Source of the DNA: Prevotella herbatica
GTDB lineage: Bacteria; Bacteroidota; Bacteroidia; Bacteroidales; Bacteroidaceae
Direction: 5' to 3'
Assembly: GCF_017347605.1 (NCBI RefSeq)
Contig: NZ_AP024484.1
Coordinates: 1,517,501 to 1,581,500 of the forward strand
DNA length: 64,000 nt
Below, piece by piece: positions 17,278 to 25,792 of the stretch. The translations under genes and the position numbers were made by a program. Under the pieces are notes generated by a model. That model saw only the letters and a program-made list of their open reading frames with translations, was not told the origin of the DNA and ran no database searches. The stretch's first letter is position 1. Every line of letters starts with the position of its first letter.

Positions 17278-20040
17278 TTAATGCGCCTCAAGCCAGTTTT
17301 TGCCCCATCCTGCATCGGCGATAAGTGGAACGTTGAGGTTGTATGCTCCCTGCATTTCTTCTAAAACTATTTTCTCAACAATCCTTTTTTCATCAGGATA
17401 TACAGAGAAGTTAAGTTCATCGTGAACCTGAAGTATCATTTTGCTTCGTATGTTCTCTTTCTTGAAACGTTTCCATATGCGAATCATCGCGATTTTTATT
17501 ATATCGGCTTCGCTACCCTGAATAGGAGCGTTGATGGCATTGCGTTCTGCAAATCCTCTTACGGTGCCATTTTTTGAATTGATATCAGGCAGATATCTGC
17601 GACGGCCAAAGATAGTTTCTGCATATCCTTTTGCACGGGCTACTTCTTTTGCTTTCTCCATATATTCTTTAACCATTGGGAAAGTCTTGAAATAACCATC
17701 AATGAGTTCTCGTGCCTCATGATTGTCAATATTCATTCGCTGAGCCAAACCGTAAGTTGTTATGCCATATATGATACCGAAATTGGCTTGCTTTGCTTTC
17801 TTTCGTTCTTCTGGCGATACCTCATTTACGTCTTTGTGCCAAATCTTTGCGGCTGTGGCTGCATGTATGTCAAAGCCCTCTCGAAAAGCCTCTGTCATAT
17901 TTTTGTCTTTACTCAAATGCGCCATTATTCTTAACTCAATCTGAGAATAGTCAGCAGAAAAGAATAAACATCCTGGTTCTGGAATAAAGCATTTGCGTAT
18001 TTCTTTTCCATCTTCACTCCTTACAGGAATATTTTGCAAGTTTGGATCACTTGACGATAGGCGACCTGTAGCTGTAAGTGCCTGATTGAAAGAAGTATGT
18101 ATGTGCCCAGTACGTTTATTAATAAGCTTTGGAAGTGCATCAATGTATGTACCGAGAAGTTTTTTTAATCCACGGTAGTTAAGAATATCTTCTATAATAG
18201 GACTTTTACCTTTCAGTGATTGCAGTACTTCTTCGCTAGTCACGTATTGTCCCGTCTTTGTCTTTTTAGGTTTCTCCAATATGTGCATTTTTCCAAAGAG
18301 AATGTCACCAACTTGCTTTGGACTTGATATATTGAAAGTTTCGCCAGCTTCTTCGTATATCGTTTGTTCCAATTGCTTCATGCGATTAGTGAAAATCTCT
18401 GATGTCTCTTTTAATGCTTCTGTGTCAAGACATACTCCGTTGAGTTCCATATCAGCAAGAACGCGAATAAGAGGCATTTCTATATTCCAAAATAAATCCT
18501 CAACATTGTTCTCTTTAAGTTGGGGTTCGAGTACATTTCTGAGTTGCAACGTAATGTCGGCATCTTCGGCAGCATACTCATAGACATCTTTTGGGTCTAG
18601 GTCGCGCATTGACTTTTGATTTTTACCTTTCTCGCCGATCAGTTCCTCGATATGTATGGTCTTATATCCAAGAAGAGTTTCTGCCATGAAATCCATGTTA
18701 TGATGAATTTCTGGTTGGATAACATAGTGGGCAAGCATGGTGTCGAAAATCTTACCTTGAAGAGTTACTCCATATTTTTTAAGAACTTCATAATCGTACT
18801 TTATATTTTGACCGATTTTCAGAATATTCTCGTCTTCATACACTGATTTGAATATATTAACATATTCCAACGCTTCTTTACGATTTGACGGAATAGCAAC
18901 ATAGAATGCTTTTTTTTCTTCAACAGAAAAGCATAAACCAACCAATTCTGCGTCTATTGTGTTGGTTGATGTAGTTTCTGTATCTAGACTTAATATATAT
19001 TTTGTCCTAAAAAACTCACAAAGTCTTTTAGCATCATCTTGATTATCAATAAGTTTATATTCGTGAGCTATTGTTTTAAGGCTTTCAAAATTTTGATTTT
19101 CAAAAGTTTCTTTACTCTCGCTCGGATTTTCTGCGAACAAATCAAGCTCTTGATTAACAGAAATTGGCTTTTGTTCATTCTTGTTTAGAATTTTATTTGC
19201 GAGAGACTTAAATTCAAGTTCATTGAAAATTGAGCGCAATTTTTCTTCATCCGGATTTTGAAGTTTTAATTCTTCAAGATTTAATTCTGTTGGCACATCA
19301 ATTTTTATCGTTGCAAGGAATTTCGACATTTTAATATCTTCAATTGCGCTTTCTACTTTTTCGCGCATTTTTCCTTTAAGTCGATCTGTATGTGCAATGA
19401 GTTCTTCTGTTGATCCAAATTCATTGATTAGTTTAGCAGCTGTTTTTTCTCCAACTCCAGGACAACCAGGAAAATTATCTGCTGAGTCACCCATTAATGC
19501 AAGTAAATCAATTACTTGGTGTGGAGTAGGGATACCATATTTCTCTTGAACTTCCTTTTCGCCAATTATATCATATCCTCCACCATGTCTTGGACGATAC
19601 ATGAAAACATTGCTGCGGATTAGTTGCCCGTAGTCTTTATCAGGTGTTAGCATGTAGGTTTCAACACCAGCTTTTCCAGATTTTAAAGCAAGTGTTCCAA
19701 TCACGTCGTCGGCTTCATATCCGTCTACCTGTAGAATAGGGATGTTAAAGGCGCTAAGAATATCTTTTATAATAGGAACACTACGTGTAATATCTTCAGG
19801 AGTTTCCTCACGTTGTGCCTTATACTGTGGAAAAGCTTCGTGACGAAATGTTTTTCCATGATCGAAAGCTACACCTAAATAGGTAGGGTTTTCTTTGGTT
19901 ATTATCTCGTTTAGAGTATTTACAAAACCAAGAATTGCTGACGTGTTGAGTCCCTTCGAATTTATTCTTGGATTACGTATTAGTGCATAGTATGATCTGA
20001 ATATTAGCGCATAAGCGTCTAAAAGAAATAATTTTTCCAT
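17278..20040 (-). CDS. polA: DNA polymerase I
   Basis: A 920-residue family A polymerase used in Okazaki-fragment processing and excision repair. The 5'-3' exonuclease domain (about 1-300) shows DGYEADDVIGTLA and MGDSADNFPG. The 3'-5' exonuclease domain keeps its acidic residues (LSLDTETTS, NIKYDYEVLKKYG, YAAEDADITLQL), so proofreading should be active. The polymerase domain carries motif A DYSQIELR, motif B KQANFGIIYGITTYGLAQ and motif C QVHDELNF. The length and domain order are normal. It is divergent from the polyprenyl synthase gene, with an 86 nt shared spacer. Confidence 0.97.
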   Translation of the reverse strand: MEKLFLLDAYALIFRSYYALIRNPRINSKGLNTSAILGFVNTLNEIITKENPTYLGVAFDHGKTFRHEAFPQYKAQREETPEDITRSVPIIKDILSAFNIPILQVDGYEADDVIGTLALKSGKAGVETYMLTPDKDYGQLIRSNVFMYRPRHGGGYDIIGEKEVQEKYGIPTPHQVIDLLALMGDSADNFPGCPGVGEKTAAKLINEFGSTEELIAHTDRLKGKMREKVESAIEDIKMSKFLATIKIDVPTELNLEELKLQNPDEEKLRSIFNELEFKSLANKILNKNEQKPISVNQELDLFAENPSESKETFENQNFESLKTIAHEYKLIDNQDDAKRLCEFFRTKYILSLDTETTSTNTIDAELVGLCFSVEEKKAFYVAIPSNRKEALEYVNIFKSVYEDENILKIGQNIKYDYEVLKKYGVTLQGKIFDTMLAHYVIQPEIHHNMDFMAETLLGYKTIHIEELIGEKGKNQKSMRDLDPKDVYEYAAEDADITLQLRNVLEPQLKENNVEDLFWNIEMPLIRVLADMELNGVCLDTEALKETSEIFTNRMKQLEQTIYEEAGETFNISSPKQVGDILFGKMHILEKPKKTKTGQYVTSEEVLQSLKGKSPIIEDILNYRGLKKLLGTYIDALPKLINKRTGHIHTSFNQALTATGRLSSSDPNLQNIPVRSEDGKEIRKCFIPEPGCLFFSADYSQIELRIMAHLSKDKNMTEAFREGFDIHAATAAKIWHKDVNEVSPEERKKAKQANFGIIYGITTYGLAQRMNIDNHEARELIDGYFKTFPMVKEYMEKAKEVARAKGYAETIFGRRRYLPDINSKNGTVRGFAERNAINAPIQGSEADIIKIAMIRIWKRFKKENIRSKMILQVHDELNFSVYPDEKRIVEKIVLEEMQGAYNLNVPLIADAGWGKNWLEAH

Positions 20041-20100
20041 AATTATGATATATTTGGCGTAAAATTACTAAAAAATTGTCAGTAATCCCGTAAAAATGAG

Positions 20101-20108
20101 TATTTTTG
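20101..20108 (+). promoter_or_regulatory. -7 box that decides the start of the polyprenyl synthase
   Basis: TATTTTTG matches the consensus. A weak TTG lies at 20076-20078 (22 nt spacing). The box overlaps the in-frame TTG at 20106, so translation must begin later, at the ATG at 20127. Confidence 0.6.
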
Positions 20109-20126
20109 TATCAAATTACGGAAAGA

Positions 20127-21104
20127 ATGGATTATTTATCTCTTATCAAACAGCCTATTGTAGAAGAACTCAACGATTTTATACAATTCTTTAATAAGTC
20201 GTTGGATCATGATAATGGACTACTTTCTCAGGCTCTTAATCATATCAAGCAGCGTGCGGGTAAACGTATGCGGCCAATGCTTATATTGCTTATTGCCAAG
20301 AACTTCGGTAAAGTATCTGATACAACTCTGCATGCAGCTGTTGGCCTTGAATTGCTTCATACAGCAAGTCTAGTTCATGATGATGTTGTTGATGAAAGTG
20401 CTGAAAGGAGAGGGCAGAAGAGTGTTAATGCCCTTTATGATAATAAAGTATCTGTGCTTGTTGGTGATTTTATTCTTTCTACAGCTTTGCTTAATGTATC
20501 TTATACTCATTCTGAGATTATTGTAAGATATCTTGCAGAATTAGGTCGTACTCTTTCTGACGGTGAGATATTGCAGTTGAGTAATATACAGAATGCAGAT
20601 ATTTCTGAAGATGCTTACTATGAGATAATTAAGGGAAAAACTGCTGCTCTTTTCGAGGCTTGTGCTGCTATAGGTGCAGAGAGTGTAGGTGCGTCAAAAG
20701 AAGACGTTTTGGCAGCAAAGAAATTTGGACAAAACATTGGTATTATCTTCCAGATTAGGGATGATATTTTTGACTATTATAACTCTGATGAGATTGGCAA
20801 ACCAACAGGAAATGATATGATTGATGGTAAGCTGACCCTGCCAGCTATTTATGCATTGAACTCAACAAACAATGAGGAAATGATAGCAATAGCACGTAAG
20901 ATTAAGGCCCATCAAATAAGCTCAGACGAAATAGCACGATTGGTTGATTTTACCAAGCAAAACGGTGGCATTGATTATGCAGAGAAGCGCATGTGGGACT
21001 TTCATTCAGAATGTATGAGTTTCCTTGAAAGTAGAGTTGCTGATGAGGAAATAAGGAAGTCGTTGACAGCTTATGTTGATTACGTTATAAAAAGGAAATT
21101 ATAA
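20127..21104 (+). CDS. All-trans polyprenyl diphosphate synthase
   Basis: A 325-residue isoprenoid chain-elongating enzyme that adds isopentenyl diphosphate units to an allylic diphosphate. The first aspartate-rich motif is present as LVHDDVVDE, in a reduced form, and the second as FQIRDDIFDY. KQRAGKRMRPML supplies diphosphate-binding residues. In Bacteroidales these enzymes make the side chain of menaquinone, which serves the fumarate reductase encoded at 27.9-31.4 kb. The start at 20127 is chosen because the longer frame begins inside the promoter. A hairpin terminator follows immediately. Confidence 0.9.
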   Translation: MDYLSLIKQPIVEELNDFIQFFNKSLDHDNGLLSQALNHIKQRAGKRMRPMLILLIAKNFGKVSDTTLHAAVGLELLHTASLVHDDVVDESAERRGQKSVNALYDNKVSVLVGDFILSTALLNVSYTHSEIIVRYLAELGRTLSDGEILQLSNIQNADISEDAYYEIIKGKTAALFEACAAIGAESVGASKEDVLAAKKFGQNIGIIFQIRDDIFDYYNSDEIGKPTGNDMIDGKLTLPAIYALNSTNNEEMIAIARKIKAHQISSDEIARLVDFTKQNGGIDYAEKRMWDFHSECMSFLESRVADEEIRKSLTAYVDYVIKRKL

Positions 21105-21136
21105 AAAAAGCCTCTCAATTGAGAGGCTTTTTATTT
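21104..21136. terminator. Bidirectional terminator between the polyprenyl synthase and deoC
   Basis: AAAAAAAGCCTCTC-aatt-GAGAGGCTTTTTA forms a strong stem with an A-run and a T-run. It serves convergent genes. Confidence 0.85.
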
Positions 21137-21139
21137 TAT

Positions 21140-22075
21140 CTAGAAGAAATTTACTTCTTTTCCTGTGATCTCACTAATAAGTAGATTTGTGAGACGACTT
21201 GTTCCCATACGGAACCATTTGTTTGTAAGCCATTGCTCGCCAAGAACCTCCTTTACTATTGTGTAGTAGGTTATTGCGTCCATTACGGTGTTTATGCCAC
21301 CTGCAGGCTTGAGACCTATTTGGATTCCTGTTTCGTCGTAGTACTCTTTTATAGCTTGGCACATTACATAGGCTGCTTCAGGTGTTGCACTTATCTTTTC
21401 TTTGCCTGTAGATGTCTTAATATAGTCGGCACCAGCATACATTGATAGGATAGAGGCAATCTTTATATTACTGCAATTCTTAAGGTCGCCTGTTTCAAGT
21501 ATTACCTTCATAGGGATATCACCGCAGGCTTGTTTCATTTCGTTGATATCGTCGCAAACGCTTTCGTAATCACCACTTAGAAACTTTCCTACAGGCATAA
21601 CGATGTCTATCTCTGTTGCTCCGTCAACGATCGCAAGTTGGGTTTCTGCTATCTTAACTTCCATTCTGCTCTGTGATGAAGGGAAATTACCACATACGTT
21701 GGTTATTTCCACACCGTCAATTTCAAGTGAATTACTTACTAATTCAGTGAAAGCAGGGAATACACATATTGTTGCAACATGAGGAAGGTCTGGATACTCA
21801 CTCTCAAATCTGTTTACAGACTCTGTAAGAGCAAGAATTTCCTCTTCTGTGTCTGTTGTGTGAAGCGATGTTAGTTCAACGCTTCCAAGCAGAAACTTTT
21901 TAACATCAAGAGTGTCATTTTGAGGTACTTTTTCTTCAATTATCTTCTTTACGGCAGCTTTTACTTCAGCGTCGTCAATATTTGTATTATACTTACTAAG
22001 AGCTTCTTCGTATTTGCTCTGATCTTTCTTGACATTTAAACTATTCTTGTCAAGATTTGATGTAACTTCTGTCAT
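21140..22075 (-). CDS. deoC: Deoxyribose-phosphate aldolase
   Basis: A 311-residue class I aldolase that cleaves 2-deoxyribose 5-phosphate to glyceraldehyde 3-phosphate and acetaldehyde in nucleoside catabolism. The Schiff-base lysine lies in ADYIKTSTGKE, with the supporting motifs VKVILETGDL (as MKVILETGDL) and GLKPAGGI. The N terminus is about 50 residues longer than in the E. coli enzyme, which is usual in Bacteroidetes. It is the last gene of the dtd-mazG-deoC run, 42 nt behind mazG. Confidence 0.95.
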   Translation of the reverse strand: MTEVTSNLDKNSLNVKKDQSKYEEALSKYNTNIDDAEVKAAVKKIIEEKVPQNDTLDVKKFLLGSVELTSLHTTDTEEEILALTESVNRFESEYPDLPHVATICVFPAFTELVSNSLEIDGVEITNVCGNFPSSQSRMEVKIAETQLAIVDGATEIDIVMPVGKFLSGDYESVCDDINEMKQACGDIPMKVILETGDLKNCSNIKIASILSMYAGADYIKTSTGKEKISATPEAAYVMCQAIKEYYDETGIQIGLKPAGGINTVMDAITYYTIVKEVLGEQWLTNKWFRMGTSRLTNLLISEITGKEVNFF

Positions 22076-22117
22076 AACGTTGTCTTTTATGTTTATAACT
22101 ATTTTATAATCAATGTT

Positions 22118-22444
22118 TTATGCTTTTAGTTTCGGATTGTCAAGATGTCTCTTGACATCTCTTTTGGTTTTCTTCTCGAAACTCTTTTGCAGTTCTTCTG
22201 TAATGTCAGTTCCTGTTTGGTTAGCTAGACATATTAGTACCCACATTATGTCGGCAATCTCTTCTCCAACGTTAGCTTTTTCGCCTTCCTTAAAACTCTG
22301 GTCACCATATTTCCTAGCTATAACCCTAGCTAATTCTCCTACTTCTTCGGTAAGGCAAGCCATGTTAGTAAGTTCACTGAAATATCTAACTCCGTATGTC
22401 TTTATCCACTGGTCTACAGCTTCTTGTGCTTCTTTTATTGTCAT
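22118..22444 (-). CDS. MazG-type nucleotide pyrophosphohydrolase
   Basis: A 108-residue all-helical single MazG domain. The metal-binding E-x-x-E pattern is seen in CLTEEVGELARVIARK and the second acidic part in NVGEEIADIMWVLICLAN. Such proteins hydrolyse nucleoside triphosphates to monophosphates, often non-canonical or damaged ones. It lies 12 nt downstream of dtd and is cotranscribed. The exact substrate cannot be read from the sequence. Confidence 0.9.
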   Translation of the reverse strand: MTIKEAQEAVDQWIKTYGVRYFSELTNMACLTEEVGELARVIARKYGDQSFKEGEKANVGEEIADIMWVLICLANQTGTDITEELQKSFEKKTKRDVKRHLDNPKLKA

Positions 22445-22456
22445 ATTTATCTATGG

Positions 22457-22909
22457 TTATTCTTTATTATGAGTGTCCATAAATATTGTTACTGGACCAT
22501 CATTTAATAATTCTACCTTCATGTCTGCTCCGAATTCACCTGTGCCGACTTGTCTTCCTAATGCGGTGGATAGCTTTTGGCAGAATTCCTCGTAGAGTGG
22601 GATGGAAATGTCGTGACAAGCTGCTCTAAGCCATGATGGGCGATTGCCTTTCTTATAGCTAGCAAATAGCGTGAACTGGCTTATCACCAATATGTCTCCT
22701 TCAACGTCTATTATAGAGCGATTCATAACTCCATTATCATCGTCAAATACCCTAAGTCCTATCACTTTTTTTACCAGCCAGTCAACGTCTTCTGATGAGT
22801 CTCTTTCCTCTATTCCGAGTAATATCATATACCCTGTTTTTATAGCTGATTTCGTGTTGCCTTCTATTGTTACTGATGCATGACTAACACGTTGAATAAT
22901 GATTCTCAT
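22457..22909 (-). CDS. dtd: D-aminoacyl-tRNA deacylase
   Basis: A 150-residue cytoplasmic proofreading enzyme that removes D-amino acids (and glycine from tRNA-Ala) from mischarged tRNA. The signature motifs SQFTLFA (around residue 77) and the Gly-cisPro motif in NDGPVTIF are both present, and the start MRIIIQRV is the family norm. The ATG is only 5 nt from the -7 box, so the transcript is probably leaderless or nearly so. It leads the operon dtd-mazG-deoC. Confidence 0.95.
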   Translation of the reverse strand: MRIIIQRVSHASVTIEGNTKSAIKTGYMILLGIEERDSSEDVDWLVKKVIGLRVFDDDNGVMNRSIIDVEGDILVISQFTLFASYKKGNRPSWLRAACHDISIPLYEEFCQKLSTALGRQVGTGEFGADMKVELLNDGPVTIFMDTHNKE

Positions 22910-22913
22910 AATG

Positions 22914-22945
22914 CAAAGATACTTTATATTTTCTATTCTACCAAA
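22914..22945 (-). promoter_or_regulatory. Promoter of the dtd-mazG-deoC operon
   Basis: Minus strand TTTG (22945-22942), 20 nt, TATCTTTG (22921-22914). The dtd ATG begins at 22909, near or at the expected transcription start. Confidence 0.7.
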
Positions 22946-23118
22946 TTATTGTTTAGTATCGGATATTTAGTTCTCTTTTTAAACGAATAATTGTAGATAT
23001 ATTTCTTAATGTATTTCTAATATATATGGTTAAGTGTTTGTCTATCAGCGACTTGTAAATTTAAGCGTGATGTATGTGATACTTCTTTTAGATGAGTTTA
23101 TTGTTATTAACTATCAAT

Positions 23119-24954
23119 TTACATCTGCTTATTGAAGTGGTCCTGTAATATTTTTGTTTTTGCGTTACCAAGTACTTCTTCCAAAGTCTCTGCGTTGCTT
23201 TCTTTTATAGCTTTTACAGTCTTGAAACGCTTTAAAAGAGCTTCTTTAGCCTTTGGCCCTATTCCTTTAATGTCGTCTAGTTCACTGTGTAGAGCATGCT
23301 TGGAACGCTTGTCGCGATGAAAGGTAATTGCGTATCTGTGTACTTCATCTTGTATCTGCGTAAGCAACTTAAATAGTTCACTTTTTACGTCTATACCTAT
23401 AGTTTGAGGAGGGTATCCGAATAGTAATTCGTTAGTGCGGTGGCGATCATCTTTGGCTAGTCCGGCAATAGGTATATCTAGATGTAATTGGTCTACTATG
23501 ACCTCTCTTACAACATCCATCTGACCTTTTCCTCCATCAGTTATAATAAGGTCTGGCAGTGGTGTTTTTTCTTCTACCATTCTGCTGTATCTGCGTCTTA
23601 CGACCTCTTGCATAGAAGCATAATCATCTGGTCCAATTACCGTCTTTATATTGTATTTTCTATAATCTTTTCTTGAAGGTTTCATACCCTTGTAAACGAT
23701 ACATCCTGCAACAGCATCAGTTCCTGATATATTTGAATTATCAAAACATTCAATCTGATAGGGTAGTTTCTCAAGCTTAAGCTTATTTTGCAGTTCTTTC
23801 ATTAGCCTTGTTTGCTTCTGCTCTGGATTAAGTTTCTCGGCTTGTTTCAGTCTATCAAACTTATATTGTTTTCCATTCATTTCTGATAATTCTAGCAGAT
23901 GCTTCTTATCTCCGCGCTGCGGAACAAAGAATTCTGCATCTTTAATCTTCCATTCCATTTCAAATGGGACTATTATTTCTTTCGCCTTGCTCTTAAATCT
24001 TTCCCTGATATCTGGGATAGCCGTTATAAGTAGTTCCTCATCCGTTTCTTCAAGTTTTCGCTTATACTCATACGTAAAACTTTGATTTATTGTTCCGTTC
24101 TTTACATGTATATAGTTTATAAAAGCATTTTTGCGATCTTCATTGTCTACGATTGTAAATACGTCTACGTTATCTATCGTGTAGCTAACAACCTCACTTT
24201 TCGCAACAAATTCATTAAGAAGGTTGAGCTTCTTCTTTAAATCATCTGCTATTTCGAATTTCAATAGTTCGGCATTTTTCATCATTAGGTCGTATAGCCT
24301 TTTTCCTACAGCTCTTGTGTTGCCTTTTAAAATTTCACGAGCTTGATTCATGTTCTCCTGATACTCTTCGTAGCTTTGCTTGTTTATGCAAGGGGCATTA
24401 CAGTTGTGGATGTGATATTCCAAGCAAGGACGATATTTGCCAAGGTCTATTCCTTCACGTGTAATAGGTTGTCTGCATGTACGAGGTTTATATAATCTTT
24501 TTATTATGTCAAGCACTGCGTACATACTTGATATGTGCGGATATGGCCCATAAAACGTTCCAAAGTGCTTATTTATAGTTCTTGTTTTGAAAATCCGAGG
24601 AAAATATTCATTGGTTACGCAAATACTAGGATATGTCTTGCCATCTTTAAGCAAAACATTATATCTTGGATTATATTTCTTTATAAGGCTGTTTTCTAGT
24701 AATAAGGCATCTTCTTCTGTGTTTACAACAGTATAGCTGATATCTCTTATCTTCGAAACAAGTACTTTAGTTTTAAAACGGTCAACTTCTTTATGGAAAT
24801 AAGACGAAACGCGTCTTTTTAGAGACTTTGCTTTGCCTACATATATAATAGTGTGGCTATCATCATAGAACTGATAGCTTCCTGGCTTCTCTGGCATGTT
24901 CAATACTATACCTTTAAGATAAGCTAATCTTTGCTCGTTTTCTTCTTTGTTCAT
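23119..24954 (-). CDS. uvrC: Excinuclease ABC subunit C
   Basis: A 611-residue dual-incision nuclease of nucleotide excision repair, acting after UvrAB. The N-terminal GIY-YIG domain (about residues 15-95) includes IIYVGKAKSLKRRVSSYF. A UVR-like region lies near residue 205, the RNase H-like C-terminal nuclease follows (QIECFDNSNISGTDAVAG, LIITDGGKGQM), and helix-hairpin-helix motifs are at the end (DDIKGIGPKAKEALLKRF). The length is normal. It follows apt with a 142 nt gap that contains a hairpin and a parS-like site. Confidence 0.96.
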   Translation of the reverse strand: MNKEENEQRLAYLKGIVLNMPEKPGSYQFYDDSHTIIYVGKAKSLKRRVSSYFHKEVDRFKTKVLVSKIRDISYTVVNTEEDALLLENSLIKKYNPRYNVLLKDGKTYPSICVTNEYFPRIFKTRTINKHFGTFYGPYPHISSMYAVLDIIKRLYKPRTCRQPITREGIDLGKYRPCLEYHIHNCNAPCINKQSYEEYQENMNQAREILKGNTRAVGKRLYDLMMKNAELLKFEIADDLKKKLNLLNEFVAKSEVVSYTIDNVDVFTIVDNEDRKNAFINYIHVKNGTINQSFTYEYKRKLEETDEELLITAIPDIRERFKSKAKEIIVPFEMEWKIKDAEFFVPQRGDKKHLLELSEMNGKQYKFDRLKQAEKLNPEQKQTRLMKELQNKLKLEKLPYQIECFDNSNISGTDAVAGCIVYKGMKPSRKDYRKYNIKTVIGPDDYASMQEVVRRRYSRMVEEKTPLPDLIITDGGKGQMDVVREVIVDQLHLDIPIAGLAKDDRHRTNELLFGYPPQTIGIDVKSELFKLLTQIQDEVHRYAITFHRDKRSKHALHSELDDIKGIGPKAKEALLKRFKTVKAIKESNAETLEEVLGNAKTKILQDHFNKQM

Positions 24955-24994
24955 GTTCTGAATCCCGTTAGTTTAAAGGTGTTTTGAAAGTTTT

Positions 24995-25010
24995 TGTTTC
25001 ACGTGAAACT
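24995..25010. promoter_or_regulatory. parS-like centromere site 1
   Basis: TGTTTCACGTGAAACT matches the 16 bp bacterial parS consensus TGTTTCACGTGAAACA at 15 of 16 positions. The 14 bp core is a perfect palindrome. It lies between uvrC and apt, outside coding sequence. Confidence 0.8.
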
Positions 25011-25047
25011 GATTGCGAAAATGGGCTTGAGAAGAAATTAAAACTAA

Positions 25048-25089
25048 AGCAAGAAGATGGGCGAAGTTCTTCTCTTCCATCTTCTTGCT
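25048..25089 (-). terminator. Hairpin downstream of apt
   Basis: AGCAAGAAGATGG (25048-25060) pairs with CCATCTTCTTGCT (25077-25089), a 13 bp stem just after the apt stop on the minus strand. A loose T-rich tract (TTTAGTTTTAATTTC) follows. Confidence 0.6.
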
Positions 25090-25096
25090 GATTGTT

Positions 25097-25627
25097 TTAA
25101 AACTTCAGTAGGGATGTAATTTCAATATCCTTATCAAATAGTTCGCGGCTTTTTGGAAATTCACTGTTTAATTCAATGATGAAGTTACAATAAATCTTCT
25201 TTGGATGGAATTTCTTAACCAAGTTGCATGCTGCAAGCATTGTTCCTCCAGTTGCAAGCAAATCATCGTGCAGAAGTATTACGTCATTTTCGTTTATGGC
25301 ATCTTCATGGATTTCAATAGTGTCAATACCATATTCTTTTGCATAACTTTCCTGAACAGTCTTACATGGAAGCTTGCCTGGTTTTCTGCAAAGAACGATG
25401 CCTGCGCCAAGTTTTACAGCTACGGCAGATGACATTACAAATCCACGACTTTCTATGCCTACAATTTTTGTTATTCCTTTATTTGTATAAAAGTCACACA
25501 TTTCATCGGCGATTTCTTTTAGAGCTTCTGGGCTCTTAAAAAGGGTAGTGACGTCGCGGAAATTTACACCATCGATTGGCCAATCTGGTATACAACGCAG
25601 ATTGTCTAATAGTAGTTGATTATTCAT
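25097..25627 (-). CDS. apt: Adenine phosphoribosyltransferase
   Basis: A 176-residue purine salvage enzyme that makes AMP from adenine and PRPP. The PRPP-binding loop appears as VILLHDDLLATGGTM; most homologues have VDDLLATGGT, so a His replaces the usual Val or Ile before the Asp pair. PDWPIDGVNFRDVTTLF and GIESRGFVM are the other family blocks. The length is normal. It is flanked on both sides by spacers holding parS-like sites. Confidence 0.95.
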   Translation of the reverse strand: MNNQLLLDNLRCIPDWPIDGVNFRDVTTLFKSPEALKEIADEMCDFYTNKGITKIVGIESRGFVMSSAVAVKLGAGIVLCRKPGKLPCKTVQESYAKEYGIDTIEIHEDAINENDVILLHDDLLATGGTMLAACNLVKKFHPKKIYCNFIIELNSEFPKSRELFDKDIEITSLLKF

Positions 25628-25733
25628 TTTTTTCTATATAGTTGTTTGTTATATTTTGTTTCGATTTCATCGAAGTATTACGTTTTACTTTAATGCTTAA
25701 AGTGCACAATATCAATGTTTTATTGTTTGATTG

Positions 25734-25747
25734 GTTTCACGTGAAAC
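25734..25747. promoter_or_regulatory. parS-like centromere site 2
   Basis: The core GTTTCACGTGAAAC is a perfect 14 bp palindrome identical to the parS core; the outer positions are G/G rather than T/A. A third half-like match, TGTTTCACGT, follows at about 25768. It is located in the apt-mnmG spacer. Confidence 0.75.
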
Positions 25748-25792
25748 GTACGTGGTGTAACACCGGTGTTTCACGTTTTGGGCCCTGTTAAG

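Noticed and set aside
20106..20126. TTG start and 7-residue extension of the polyprenyl synthase
   Set aside because: The TTG is part of the -7 box TATTTTTG.
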